NCBI RefSeq assembly: GCF_001659705.1
Contig: NZ_CP015971.1
Location: 2,793,029-2,857,028, forward strand
DNA: 64,000 nt
Source: Arachidicoccus sp. BS20
Lineage (GTDB): Bacteria > Bacteroidota > Bacteroidia > Chitinophagales > Chitinophagaceae
Direction of reading: 5' to 3'
The translations under genes and the position numbers were made by a program. Below the pieces are notes generated by a model. The model was not told where the DNA came from. It saw only the letters and a list, made by a program, of their open reading frames with translations, and did no database searches. Positions within the stretch are counted from its first letter, which is position 1; every line of letters begins with the position of its first letter. This document shows positions 25,922 to 33,869 of this stretch, one piece after another.

Positions 25922-26143
25922 TTAATATTCATCTTCGTTGAACAAAAAGTCTTCCTGGCTCGGATAGTCGGGCCAAATATCTTCAATGCTTTCATACACT
26001 TCGCCTTCGTCTTCCAGCTCTTGCAAATTTTCTACCACTTCAATGGGTGCACCGGAACGGATGGCAAAGTCAATCAACTCATCTTTGCTTGCGGGCCAAG
26101 GCGCATCTTCCAAATAACTGGCTAATTCTAAAGTCCAAAACAT
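25922..26143 (-). CDS. DUF2795 small acidic protein
   Basis: The 73-residue protein reads MFWTLELASYLEDAPWPASK at the start and ends SQEDFLFNEDEY, with almost the whole sequence matching the DUF2795 family that is strongly conserved across Bacteroidota. A helix-turn-helix-like segment (KDELIDFAIRSGAPIEVVEN) lies in the middle. It has no signal peptide and is very acidic. The function is unknown; conservation suggests a core cytosolic role. It has its own TACATTTG box. Confidence 0.9.
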   Translation of the reverse strand: MFWTLELASYLEDAPWPASKDELIDFAIRSGAPIEVVENLQELEDEGEVYESIEDIWPDYPSQEDFLFNEDEY

Positions 26144-26167
26144 AAGCCTTCAATTTAAAAATTTCGG

Positions 26168-26175
26168 CAAATGTA
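26168..26175 (-). promoter_or_regulatory. -7 box TACATTTG of the DUF2795 gene
   Basis: Matches TAnnTTTG on the minus strand, 24 bases before the ATG at 26143. The region also holds the divergent lolD promoter. Confidence 0.55.
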
Positions 26176-26251
26176 ATTCATCAAAGCAAACTACCAAATA
26201 ACATTTTTCAACACAATAATTAAGTTTCGGTTAAAATAAATTTTTTTCCGG

Positions 26252-26259
26252 TACGTTTG
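26252..26259 (+). promoter_or_regulatory. -7 box TACGTTTG of the lolD-like gene
   Basis: Matches TAnnTTTG, 23 bases before the ATG at 26283. A weak -33-like TTTC lies at 26225-26228. Confidence 0.5.
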
Positions 26260-26282
26260 TAAAAAACAAGAAGCGTTGCTTT

Positions 26283-26936
26283 ATGCTGAAAGCAGTAAAT
26301 ATTCACAAAAAATACAACCAGTTAGAAGTTTTAAAAGGCGTGAGTCTTGAAATTGCGCAGCGCGAAATTGTTTCGATAGTAGGCTCATCCGGCGCAGGAA
26401 AAACCACGCTGCTGCATATTTTAGGAACTTTGGACAGCGCCGATAAAGGAGAAATTTACCTGAACAATCAGCCTTTCCATCATTTGCGCGATAAGAAGCT
26501 CGCCGATTTCCGTAATAAAAATATCGGTTTCGTTTTTCAGTTTCATCATTTGCTGCCGGAATTTACGGCATTGGAAAATGTATGTATTCCGGGCTGGCTT
26601 GCAGGCAGAAAAAAGAAAGAAGTAGAAACTGAAGCCGCGCGCCTTCTTTCGATTTTGGGATTAAAAGACAGAATTGAAAACAAACCGAACCAATTAAGCG
26701 GCGGCGAACAGCAACGCGTTGCCGTGGCGCGTGCGCTTATCAATAAACCGTCAATTGTGTTTGCAGACGAACCTACGGGCAACCTCGACAGCGCAAATGC
26801 AAAAGAACTGCACAATCTTTTTTTTCAACTGAGAGAAGAATTTAGCCAGACATTTTTAATTGTTACGCACAACGAAGAACTTGCCGCGATGAGCGACCGC
26901 ATTCTGAAAATGAAAGACGGACTGATTGAAGAATAA
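26283..26936 (+). CDS. lolD: LolD-like ABC transporter ATP-binding protein
   Basis: The 217-residue protein is a complete ABC ATPase of the LolD/MacB class. Walker A is GSSGAGKT (34-41), the Q-loop is [18 protein letters not shown], the signature is [15 protein letters not shown], and Walker B with the D-loop is [14 protein letters not shown]. LolD drives release of lipoproteins from the inner membrane with LolC/E permeases. No LolC/E gene is adjacent, so another FtsX-type permease could be the partner. Followed by a repeat element and the convergent lptG. Confidence 0.88.
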   Translation: MLKAVNIHKKYNQLEVLKGVSLEIAQREIVSIVGSSGAGKTTLLHILGTLDSADKGEIYLNNQPFHHLRDKKLADFRNKNIGFVFQFHHLLPEFTALENVCIPGWLAGRKKKEVETEAARLLSILGLKDRIENKPNQLSGGEQQRVAVARALINKPSIVFADEPTGNLDSANAKELHNLFFQLREEFSQTFLIVTHNEELAAMSDRILKMKDGLIEE

Positions 26937-26943
26937 TTTTTTC

Positions 26944-27108
26944 ATTTAACCACATAGATACATAGTCAATTAAAAAGTCAAAACCTGTTTATAATTTAAG
27001 CAGGGAGAAATCATAAGTATTTTCATCGAAAGATGAAAATCTATGTGTTGCTATTACATTTCGCTTCGATTATCTATACAAGAAAACTATGTTTCTATGT
27101 GGTTAAAT
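26944..27108. repeat. MITE-like non-coding repeat, copy 1
   Basis: The 165-bp element has terminal inverted repeats at 26944-26965 and 27087-27108 (22 bp, one mismatch), with ends reading TTTAACCACATAG inward. An internal hairpin TTTTCATC-GAAA-GATGAAAA lies near its middle. The interior aligns with 45490-45662 in inverted orientation. No open reading frame or clear target-site duplication. It fills the gap between two convergent genes. Confidence 0.8.
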
Positions 27109-27111
27109 ATT

Positions 27112-28206
27112 CTATTTGGGCGCTTTTCGGTATAAATAAATTGCTACGATTGCGAATACAATATTGGGAAGCCACGCAGCAATAAGCGGTGGAAAATTTG
27201 CTTTGGTAGAAAAGATAGTGGAAAATCTGTCCATTAAAATAAAAACGGCTGCCAGCACAAAACCGATAGCCAAATGCGCGCCGCTGCCGCCGCGAACTTT
27301 TCGACCGGCAATTACAGCACCAATCATCGTCAAAATCAGTACAGAAATGGGCGTGGCAAACCTGTGATAAAATTCTATTTTATATGAGTTTACATCTTCG
27401 CCGCCGCGCAGTTCTTCCAGTTTTATTTTTTGCCAAAGTTTAGGCGTTGTCAATTTCACTTCGGCATATTGGTCGTCTTTTAAATCTGTCGGGTCAAATT
27501 TGAAATATACTTTTTTTTCAGGATAATATTTTACGGTTTCAACGCCTTTGTTAAACGTTCGTTCCACTACGCTTTGCAGGTTCCAGTGTGCGCCGTGCGC
27601 CGTGTCCCAGCGAATGGAAGCCGACCTCAAATTATAGACCAGTTCGTGATTTTTCAGGCGCATCATAAAAAATGGTCCGCCGCTTTTATTCACTGCATCA
27701 AAGTTGTGAATGCCGTTGTAGGTAAAAGAATCTGTTTTAAAATACAGCATCGGTGCGTGCTTTACAAGCTTGTCGTAGCTTGAGTTTCCGTGTACGTACA
27801 CATCTTCAAAATACGTGCGTTTTATTTCTGCGGGCGGAACAATAAATGAAGCCGCAACACCCAGTAACAAACACAATGCAATGCCCGTAAAAAGATACGG
27901 ACGAAGAAAACGCTTAAAGCTTGTGCCACTTGCGAGAATAGCAATGATTTCGCTGCGCCCCGCCATTTTCGATGTAAAAAAAATCACAGCAATAAATACG
28001 AACAAAGGAAACAGCAGCGCGATAATATGTGGAATGAAAGAGAGATAATAATCTTTAAAAATTTTGTACGCCGACCAACCGCTTTTTACAAAATCATCCG
28101 TTTTTTCGCCAATATCGATTACCACAGAAATTACGGTAAACAGAAAAATGGCGAAGAAAAACGTGGTTAAGAAATTCTTGATAATGTACCGGTCAATCTT
28201 CTTCAT
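27112..28206 (-). CDS. lptG: LptG/YjgQ-family lipopolysaccharide export permease
   Basis: The 364-residue protein has the LptF/LptG layout: N-terminal helices (about 12-34, 55-80, 98-122), a periplasmic beta-jellyroll of about 145 residues, and three C-terminal helices (about 275-297, 306-325, 330-350). MKKIDRYIIKNFL at the start, SKMAGRSEIIAILASG and the closing YLYRK are typical. With LptB and a partner permease it lifts LPS from the inner membrane. The partner and lptB are not in the window. Bacteroidota often carry several family members, so lptG versus lptF is a best guess. Confidence 0.9.
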   Translation of the reverse strand: MKKIDRYIIKNFLTTFFFAIFLFTVISVVIDIGEKTDDFVKSGWSAYKIFKDYYLSFIPHIIALLFPLFVFIAVIFFTSKMAGRSEIIAILASGTSFKRFLRPYLFTGIALCLLLGVAASFIVPPAEIKRTYFEDVYVHGNSSYDKLVKHAPMLYFKTDSFTYNGIHNFDAVNKSGGPFFMMRLKNHELVYNLRSASIRWDTAHGAHWNLQSVVERTFNKGVETVKYYPEKKVYFKFDPTDLKDDQYAEVKLTTPKLWQKIKLEELRGGEDVNSYKIEFYHRFATPISVLILTMIGAVIAGRKVRGGSGAHLAIGFVLAAVFILMDRFSTIFSTKANFPPLIAAWLPNIVFAIVAIYLYRKAPK

Positions 28207-28248
28207 AAAGAGTTACAAAGTAAAAGGAATTAATCATATCATAAACAC

Positions 28249-28277
28249 AAAAAACGCATCAATTATGAATGATGCGT
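28249..28277 (-). terminator. terminator after the small secreted protein gene
   Basis: ACGCATCA (28254-28261) and TGATGCGT (28270-28277) form an 8-bp stem; on the minus strand TTTTTGTG follows. It lies about 28 bases after the stop at 28305 and just upstream of lptG. Confidence 0.75.
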
Positions 28278-28304
28278 CCGGTAAAGTTTTACTACTGTCG
28301 AAAA

Positions 28305-28745
28305 TTATTGCTCGTCATTGCTGTCCGGATTATCGCCGGAAATAAATTTGTTAATGATTACTTTCCATTCGTTATTTTCTTTTTTCAAAGCGACTTTTTG
28401 TTTCTGTTGCTGAATGCCGTTTATCGGTTTGCCCAGGTCCATAGTGATTTCTACAAATGCACTGTCGCCTGTAATTTTTTCACTGTCGGCAGTAAATGTC
28501 GCGTTCGTCAGCAATGTTTTTATAGAATCCGGAATGGCTGCCGACTGTTGAGAAACCATTGGTTCTATTTGTTTTAGCGTGTTTACCCCAACAGAGTCGG
28601 CATATTTTTCGGCTTCTGCTATGTTAAGGTTAACCATTGCTTTGGAAAAACTTGAAGCAACGGAAGAGGGCGTTGCTGTCTGGCTTTTGCTTTCAAATGC
28701 AACGCAAGAAATTGCGATTGCGAGGCACAATAAAGTCTTTTTCAT
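28305..28745 (-). CDS. small secreted protein, DUF4878/NTF2-like
   Basis: The 146-residue protein has a signal peptide (residues 1-21, ending ESKSQ). Its body has the helix-rich start SSVASSFSKAMVNLNIAEAEKY and a strand-rich end with SAFVEITMDLGKPI and KVALKKENNEWKVIIN. That is the pattern of DUF4878 and other NTF2-like periplasmic proteins. The function is unknown. The C-terminus is acidic (GDNPDSNDEQ). Its transcript ends at a clear terminator before lptG. Confidence 0.78.
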   Translation of the reverse strand: MKKTLLCLAIAISCVAFESKSQTATPSSVASSFSKAMVNLNIAEAEKYADSVGVNTLKQIEPMVSQQSAAIPDSIKTLLTNATFTADSEKITGDSAFVEITMDLGKPINGIQQQKQKVALKKENNEWKVIINKFISGDNPDSNDEQ

Positions 28746-28830
28746 TTTTTATTTTTTAATGATTTGATAGAGCGTCAAAGTTGCTCAATAAAGCCGATAC
28801 CGGAACAATAACCGTGCAGAAATTTTAAAT

Positions 28831-29562
28831 TCAATGTTTATGCATGGCATATTTTATTCCGCTTAACAAAAGATGGAGATATGGCGGTTCGCTGTACGAT
28901 TCGTCGGTGTGTCCCATTTCTACATAAAAAGCGCGACCGCCGTCAAAGTTGTGATACCAGCACATCGGATGATTGTCGTCGTTTTCCCCGCCTTTGTAGG
29001 ACGATTCGTCAATTTTTATCAGCACGTGCAGGTCATTGGCAATCCATTTGTAATTGTACCATTCGTCGGTACGCGTCCAACGGTCAGGGAGATTTTTTGT
29101 ACCCGGAAAATTATGGTCAACCACTTCCAGCGTTGCCTGTTGAATTTTAGGATGACTTTTAAAATAAGCGCCTACCAAATTGCCGTACCAGGACCAATCA
29201 TATTCCGTATCCGTTGCAGCATGAACGCCCACAAATCCGCCACCGTTACGGATATAATTTTCAAATGCTTTTTGCTGCGCATTATTCAATACATCGCCCG
29301 TTGTATTGAGAAAAATAACGGCTGCATATTTTTTCAGATTATCGTTCGTAAAAAGATTTGAATCGGTAGTTGTATCTACGGAAAAATGATTTTCTGCGCC
29401 CAGCTTTTGAATGGCTGCAATGCCGGCGGGAATAGAAGCATGATGAAAACCTGCCGTTTTGCTAAATATCAAAACCTTTGAATGGCGTGCATTTGCGGCT
29501 GCGAAGCAACAAAAAATAATTGCAATGGTTACTGTTATTTTGAGCAGAATATATTTTTTCAT
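28831..29562 (-). CDS. secreted ThuA-like domain protein
   Basis: With ATG at 29562 the 243-residue protein begins MKKYILLKITVTIAIIFCC, a signal peptide ending ANA. The longer frame to 29622 has no signal and is not used. The ThuA fold is a glutamine-amidotransferase-like domain; segments include VLIFSKTAGFHHASIPAGI, GGGFVGVHAATDTEYDW and GRAFYVEMGHTDESY. ThuA-like proteins take part in sugar metabolism in some bacteria, but their reaction is unclear, and in Bacteroidota they are often secreted and near carbohydrate-active enzymes. No such enzyme is adjacent here. Confidence 0.9.
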   Translation of the reverse strand: MKKYILLKITVTIAIIFCCFAAANARHSKVLIFSKTAGFHHASIPAGIAAIQKLGAENHFSVDTTTDSNLFTNDNLKKYAAVIFLNTTGDVLNNAQQKAFENYIRNGGGFVGVHAATDTEYDWSWYGNLVGAYFKSHPKIQQATLEVVDHNFPGTKNLPDRWTRTDEWYNYKWIANDLHVLIKIDESSYKGGENDDNHPMCWYHNFDGGRAFYVEMGHTDESYSEPPYLHLLLSGIKYAMHKH

Positions 29563-29623
29563 AATTAACATTCGTTTTCTTTCGGCTAAGGTCGGAAAAT
29601 TTATTTGATAATAATGCAACACA

Positions 29624-29660
29624 ATTGTCGTTATTCCGAGCGACCAGGCATAACGACAAT
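29624..29660. repeat. intergenic palindrome
   Basis: ATTGTCGTTAT (29624-29634) and ATAACGACAAT (29650-29660) form a perfect 11-bp inverted repeat with a 15-base loop, between the ThuA-like gene and the stop of the MacB-type permease gene. No T-run follows on either strand, so it is more likely a dispersed palindromic repeat than a terminator. Confidence 0.5.
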
Positions 29661-29702
29661 CGTGTTTGTATTTTATTTCCCCTTAAAGTTTCAATCACAG
29701 GT

Positions 29703-32144
29703 TTATTCATCCTTCAGACTATTGACAGGATTAGCTTTTGCCGCTTTCATTGCACGCAAACAAAGTACTACCAGCGCAACAATCAACATTCCGATGCCGC
29801 TGATGAGAAATATCCACCAACTTAATGATGTTTTAAAAGCAAAATCCTGCAACCATTTGTGCGAAAAATACCAAGCGATGGGAAACGCAATTACTGATGC
29901 CAACACCACCAATTTTACCAAGCTCTTTGACAGCAAAGAAATAATTTGCATTACCGATGCGCCCAATACTTTTCGTATGCCGATTTCTTTTGTCCGTTGG
30001 TTTGCCATAAAACTTACCAAACCCAATAACCCCAAGCAACTGATAAAGATTGCCAAGCCTGTTGCCCATTTCAATAAAGTAGATAGGCGAATATCACTTT
30101 TGTATAAATTTTTAATGGTGTCGTCTAAAAAAGTATAATCAAAATCTCTGTTGGGATAGATTTTTTTATACGCCGATTCAACTTTATCGAGCGTGTTTTT
30201 CCAAGCCGAAATATCATTTCCGTTTAATGAAAGTGAGAGCCTTGAAGCATAGCTTTTGTCATCTGCAAATACTGTAGTGGGAAAAATAGGACTGTGCAAG
30301 GACATGGTTGTAAAATCTTTCAATACACCTACAATCTTCGAAGAATCGCTTGGTCCGCCTTTGACATATTGCCCGATGACATCTTGCGGATTGTGAAAAC
30401 CCATTTGATGCAGCAGCGTTTCATTAATCAGCACATCTGTAACTTTCGCGCTTGTGTCCACATGAAAATTTCTTCCTGCCAATAATTGCAAACCGAACAG
30501 ACTAAGATAATTATCGTCGCCGCTGCGAACATGCACCTGGTCGTAATCGTTTTCCACGCCTTTGTTATACCACGTTATCCTTGTGCTGCTCCATCCGTTC
30601 ACAAGTGGCGGCATTGTATTGAGCGAGATATTTTGTATTTGCGGAATCTTCTTTAACTCATTGACCAAAACAAATTTTTTGCTTTTGCCTCTTTCCCTGA
30701 AATCCGGAATTCCGAAAGTAACAATTGCATCTTTTTTCATGCCGATGTCTTTGTTCAATTCATAATGAATTTGTTTACCAATAACAAAAACCACAATTAA
30801 AAATACCTGTGCCAATACAAACTGAAAAACCGTCAAAACTTCTCTAACCCGTACATTGCGCGACTTTCCCTTGTTGAGAACCTGATTTTTCATAACCAAC
30901 GCAGGGCGATATTTTGTAAGTACAAAGGCAGGATATAAACCGGCAAGCAATGTAACCACAATAATCATTATTACAAGAAAAACAAGAACCAGCGGCTGAA
31001 ACATTTCTTTTGCATTCAAGCCATCCGGAATAAATCCTTTAAATACATAAATCAAAAAAGGAGAAAGTATGATTGCAAGAATCGCCGCGCAAACTGTAAC
31101 CAAAAATGTTTCAGTTAAGAACTGATAAACGATTTGCCTGTTGTTGCTGCCAAAAGTTTTGCGCACGCCAATTTCTTTTGCACGCAATGTTGATTGCGCC
31201 GTAGAAAGATTGATGAAATTAATGGCTGCAAGCAACAGTAAAAACAATGCAAGCAAACCAAGATTGCGCAAAGAAGATTTGCTTACAGTTCCATCAATGT
31301 GTGTATTAAAATGAACGTCGGACAACGGCTGTAACTGTCCTATCCAAAGATCCTTTTCTTCCACACCTTTTTCATTTTCTATAAAAAGATTTTTGAGTTG
31401 CCTGTTTACCGTTTCCGGATTTGTCTTTGGGTTCAACCGTACAAGAAATTGCGAAGAGCCGTCCACGTTTCGCCAGTTGGGCGTCATGCCACTTGCCTTA
31501 AACCTTGCATTGTATGTTTTTAATGAAATGAAAATTTTATTGTCAAAATCCGTGTGTTCTTTCAAGTCTGCAACAATTCCTGAAACGACAGTTTGGATAG
31601 AATCTTCAAAAATCATGGACCTGCCAATGACTTTATCAAGCGCGACATGAGGAAAATATTTTTCCGCTTCCGTTTTGCTGATGACAACCTGATTTATCTG
31701 CGACAAAGAACTTGCGGCGCTTCCCTGCAACCATTGATGTGGGAATATTTTAAAATAATTTTCATCGGCAAAAGAAATATCATCATTTTTGGACAAGGTT
31801 ACGCCTTTGCTGTTTTGTTTATTCGGAATAGTAACAGTCGGATTTTGAAGAAACGACTGCATGAAATGCGCCGATGCCTGTATGCCCGGAATGTTTGACG
31901 GTATTGCATCTGCGGCAGGTACAGAGATTCCTGAATTTGTGCCGAAAGGCGGCATACTTGTATAAACACGGTAAATATTTTCTTTCTGCGGTTCCCAATT
32001 ATCAAAACTATAATCGTATCGCACAATCAAAAAAATCACAATTGCCGCGCTAATGCCGACTGCCAAGCCGAGAATATTAATCGCAGTCGTGGCTCTGTTT
32101 TTCTTAAAAATCTTGAATGCATATTGCAGGTTTTTGAAGAACAT
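29703..32144 (-). CDS. MacB/FtsX-type ABC transporter permease
   Basis: The 813-residue protein has two tandem MacB_PCD-FtsX units. It starts MFFKNLQYAFKIFKKNRATT with the first membrane helix at about 20-40. Each unit carries the cytoplasmic signature just after a helix: KEIGVRKTFGSNNRQIVYQF (about 330) and, in the second, KEIGIRKVLGASVMQIISLL (about 700). About eight helices are visible. Such single-chain permeases are common in Bacteroidota and may move lipoproteins, peptides or drugs with a LolD/MacB ATPase. No ATPase is adjacent; the lolD-like gene at 26283 is the nearest. Confidence 0.92.
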   Translation of the reverse strand: MFFKNLQYAFKIFKKNRATTAINILGLAVGISAAIVIFLIVRYDYSFDNWEPQKENIYRVYTSMPPFGTNSGISVPAADAIPSNIPGIQASAHFMQSFLQNPTVTIPNKQNSKGVTLSKNDDISFADENYFKIFPHQWLQGSAASSLSQINQVVISKTEAEKYFPHVALDKVIGRSMIFEDSIQTVVSGIVADLKEHTDFDNKIFISLKTYNARFKASGMTPNWRNVDGSSQFLVRLNPKTNPETVNRQLKNLFIENEKGVEEKDLWIGQLQPLSDVHFNTHIDGTVSKSSLRNLGLLALFLLLLAAINFINLSTAQSTLRAKEIGVRKTFGSNNRQIVYQFLTETFLVTVCAAILAIILSPFLIYVFKGFIPDGLNAKEMFQPLVLVFLVIMIIVVTLLAGLYPAFVLTKYRPALVMKNQVLNKGKSRNVRVREVLTVFQFVLAQVFLIVVFVIGKQIHYELNKDIGMKKDAIVTFGIPDFRERGKSKKFVLVNELKKIPQIQNISLNTMPPLVNGWSSTRITWYNKGVENDYDQVHVRSGDDNYLSLFGLQLLAGRNFHVDTSAKVTDVLINETLLHQMGFHNPQDVIGQYVKGGPSDSSKIVGVLKDFTTMSLHSPIFPTTVFADDKSYASRLSLSLNGNDISAWKNTLDKVESAYKKIYPNRDFDYTFLDDTIKNLYKSDIRLSTLLKWATGLAIFISCLGLLGLVSFMANQRTKEIGIRKVLGASVMQIISLLSKSLVKLVVLASVIAFPIAWYFSHKWLQDFAFKTSLSWWIFLISGIGMLIVALVVLCLRAMKAAKANPVNSLKDE

Positions 32145-32249
32145 GGCTTTTTCTTTTTATAATTTAAAAATATTTCTCCCGAAAAAATTTATCAGCAAGC
32201 ATGCCAAGCTTTCAATATGTTGTAAATCAATTAATTACAATTTTTTCAA

Positions 32250-32308
32250 AAAATAAAAGTGTATCAAAAGCGAACACTTAGTGTCCGCTTTTGATACACT
32301 TTTTTAAA
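32250..32308 (-). terminator. very long terminator palindrome after the GNAT gene
   Basis: A 49-base near-perfect palindrome is centred at 32279. Nineteen pairs (32255-32272 arm and its partner), one A/C mismatch and five further pairs are visible, with A-rich and T-rich outer ends. It lies 80 bases after the stop of the acetyltransferase gene and ends its minus-strand transcript. It could equally work in the other direction. Confidence 0.8.
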
Positions 32309-32382
32309 TTTTTGAGGAAATTTTATGCAGAGCCGGCAGCTCAAATAAAGTACGGAGAAGAATTGCTCTGTATGAAATCCGC

Positions 32383-32835
32383 TTAAAAATCAATCGAGCA
32401 GTTTACCCAATCGTTATCAAATTTTGCATCATACTTTTTATAAAAATCCAGCGCCGGCGTGTTCCAGTCAAGCGCTTGCCAAGCCATTCCCGAAAATTTT
32501 TTTTCTTTCGCTTCTTCCATCAATTTTTCAAAAAGCATTTTTCCGATGCCGCGCCCGCGATATTTTTCCGTAACAATCAAATCTTCCAGATACATTCTTT
32601 GCCCTTTCCAGGTAGAATAACGAACGTAATATAAGCCGAGCGCAACTAACTTTTTCGTTTCATCATCTTCTGCCACAAATGCCCACCACACGGGCGTTTC
32701 GGAGAAGCCGCTTGCTTCAAAATGCTGCAAAGTTACGGTTACTTCCTGCGGCGCTTTTTCAAACAAAGCGAGTTCGTTTACCAGGTTCATCATTTGCGGG
32801 CAGTCTTCTTTTTTCGCTTTTCTTATTAAAATCAT
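32383..32835 (-). CDS. GNAT-family N-acetyltransferase
   Basis: The 150-residue protein is a single GNAT domain: MILIRKAKKEDCPQMMNLVN (motif C), YLEDLIVTEKYRGRGIGKML (motif A with the acetyl-CoA loop R-G-x-G-I/K) and NTPALDFYKKYDAKFD (motif B). The whole resembles the spermidine/spermine or thialysine acetyltransferase branch. The substrate is not defined by the sequence alone. A TACATTTG box lies 17 bases upstream; a divergent pterin gene starts 70 bases away. Confidence 0.9.
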   Translation of the reverse strand: MILIRKAKKEDCPQMMNLVNELALFEKAPQEVTVTLQHFEASGFSETPVWWAFVAEDDETKKLVALGLYYVRYSTWKGQRMYLEDLIVTEKYRGRGIGKMLFEKLMEEAKEKKFSGMAWQALDWNTPALDFYKKYDAKFDNDWVNCSIDF

Positions 32836-32851
32836 CTTTAAAATTTGTGGT

Positions 32852-32859
32852 CAAATGTA
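32852..32859 (-). promoter_or_regulatory. -7 box TACATTTG of the acetyltransferase gene
   Basis: Matches TAnnTTTG on the minus strand, 16 bases before the ATG at 32835; faces away from the pterin-synthase promoter. Confidence 0.55.
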
Positions 32860-32876
32860 AACCCGAAAAATCGGTT

Positions 32877-32884
32877 TACCTTTG
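32877..32884 (+). promoter_or_regulatory. -7 box TACCTTTG of the first pterin-synthase gene
   Basis: Exact TAnnTTTG, 20 bases before the ATG at 32905. The in-frame ATG at 32845 lies upstream of this box and is not used. Confidence 0.6.
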
Positions 32885-32904
32885 CAAAAAATTATTTTTT
32901 AGCA

Positions 32905-33315
32905 ATGGTATATCTTACGCGCTTGGAGCATTTCAATGCTGCGCATAAATTGTATAATCCCAACTGGAGCCGCGAACAGAATGATGAAGTGTTCGGGCTT
33001 TGCGCCAATGAAAACTGGCATGGACACAATTTTGAATTGTATGTTACGGTAAAAGGAAATCCTAATCCGGATACGGGTTTTGTAATGGATGTAAAAAAAC
33101 TGAGCAAAATTATTATAGATAATGTCATCGAAAAACTCGACCATAAAAATCTCAATCTTGATGTGGATTTTATGCAAGGGAAATTGTGCAGTACAGAAAA
33201 TCTGGCAATCGGCATCTGGCAGCAACTCGAACCGCATTTGCCAAAAGATGTACATTTGCACAAAATAAAATTGTACGAAACGCCGAGAATATTCGTGGAA
33301 TATTTCGGGGAATAA
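32905..33315 (+). CDS. 6-pyruvoyl-tetrahydropterin synthase / QueD family, paralogue 1
   Basis: The 136-residue protein starts MVYLTRLEHFNAAHKL. The three zinc-binding His are His14 (FNAAH), His39 and His41 (WHGHNF). The catalytic Cys is Cys33 (GLCANENW), and the C-terminal Glu-containing segment is LYETPRIFVEY. All active-site residues of the fold are present. Family members act on 7,8-dihydroneopterin triphosphate, the FolE product, making 6-carboxy-tetrahydropterin for queuosine or tetrahydropterin. folE lies 1.1 kb downstream on the same strand. A toxin-antitoxin pair and a second paralogue follow directly. Confidence 0.92.
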   Translation: MVYLTRLEHFNAAHKLYNPNWSREQNDEVFGLCANENWHGHNFELYVTVKGNPNPDTGFVMDVKKLSKIIIDNVIEKLDHKNLNLDVDFMQGKLCSTENLAIGIWQQLEPHLPKDVHLHKIKLYETPRIFVEYFGE

Positions 33316-33326
33316 ATTTTATAAAT

Positions 33327-33551
33327 ATGGCAAACACAATTACGATATATCCAAACTCCAAGGAAGAAGAAAGTTTGTATAAGCAATTAGCGAAAAGGTT
33401 GAACAATCATTTTACATCCGATAAAAAGAAATTGTCCGATGCCAATATTCGTTTTCTGAAAGAATTGGAGCAAGCGGTTCAGGAACTGAATGCAATTAAA
33501 AGTGGCAAAGCAAAAGGGCGCGAAGCGAAAGCATTGATAGATGAGCTATAA
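33327..33551 (+). CDS. probable antitoxin of a RelE/ParE-type pair
   Basis: The 74-residue protein starts at ATG 33327, 11 bases after the pterin-synthase stop. It reads MANTITIYPNSKEEESLYKQ at the start and ends KGREAKALIDEL. It is small and highly charged, with no visible helix-turn-helix, so it would use its helical C-terminus to mask the toxin. The family is not recognised by name; the call rests on size, charge and an 11-base overlap with the toxin gene. Confidence 0.75.
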   Translation: MANTITIYPNSKEEESLYKQLAKRLNNHFTSDKKKLSDANIRFLKELEQAVQELNAIKSGKAKGREAKALIDEL

Positions 33552-33867
33552 AGTAATCACGCTATCGTATTTTGATAAGCAAGCTAAGCGTCTTGTGAAA
33601 AAATACCCGTCTTTGAAACAAGAGTTGATTTCTTTGATTGAAAGTTTGCAAAATAATCCGACGCAAGGCGTAGGCATTGGGAATAATTGTTTTAAAATTC
33701 GTATTGCAATTGCATCAAAAGGAAAAGGTAAAAGGGGCGGAGCAAGGATTATTTCGCACGTGCATATTGATAAAGAAAAAGTTTATTTGCTGTCAATGTA
33801 TGACAAAGCAGAACAAGAAAACATTTCTGATTTACAAATCAAAGCGCTTTTAAATTTGATACATTAA
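33541..33867 (+). CDS. RelE/ParE-superfamily toxin
   Basis: The 108-residue protein begins MSYKVITLSYFDKQAKRLVK, has the middle NCFKIRIAIASKGKGKRGGA and continues VYLLSMYDKAEQENISD. That is the layout of the RelE/HigB-2 branch of the ParE superfamily, which cleaves mRNA at the ribosome or, in ParE, blocks gyrase. It overlaps its antitoxin gene by 11 bases in another frame, so they are translated together. The second pterin-synthase gene starts 3 bases after its stop. Confidence 0.86.
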   Translation: MSYKVITLSYFDKQAKRLVKKYPSLKQELISLIESLQNNPTQGVGIGNNCFKIRIAIASKGKGKRGGARIISHVHIDKEKVYLLSMYDKAEQENISDLQIKALLNLIH

Positions 33868-33869
33868 TT

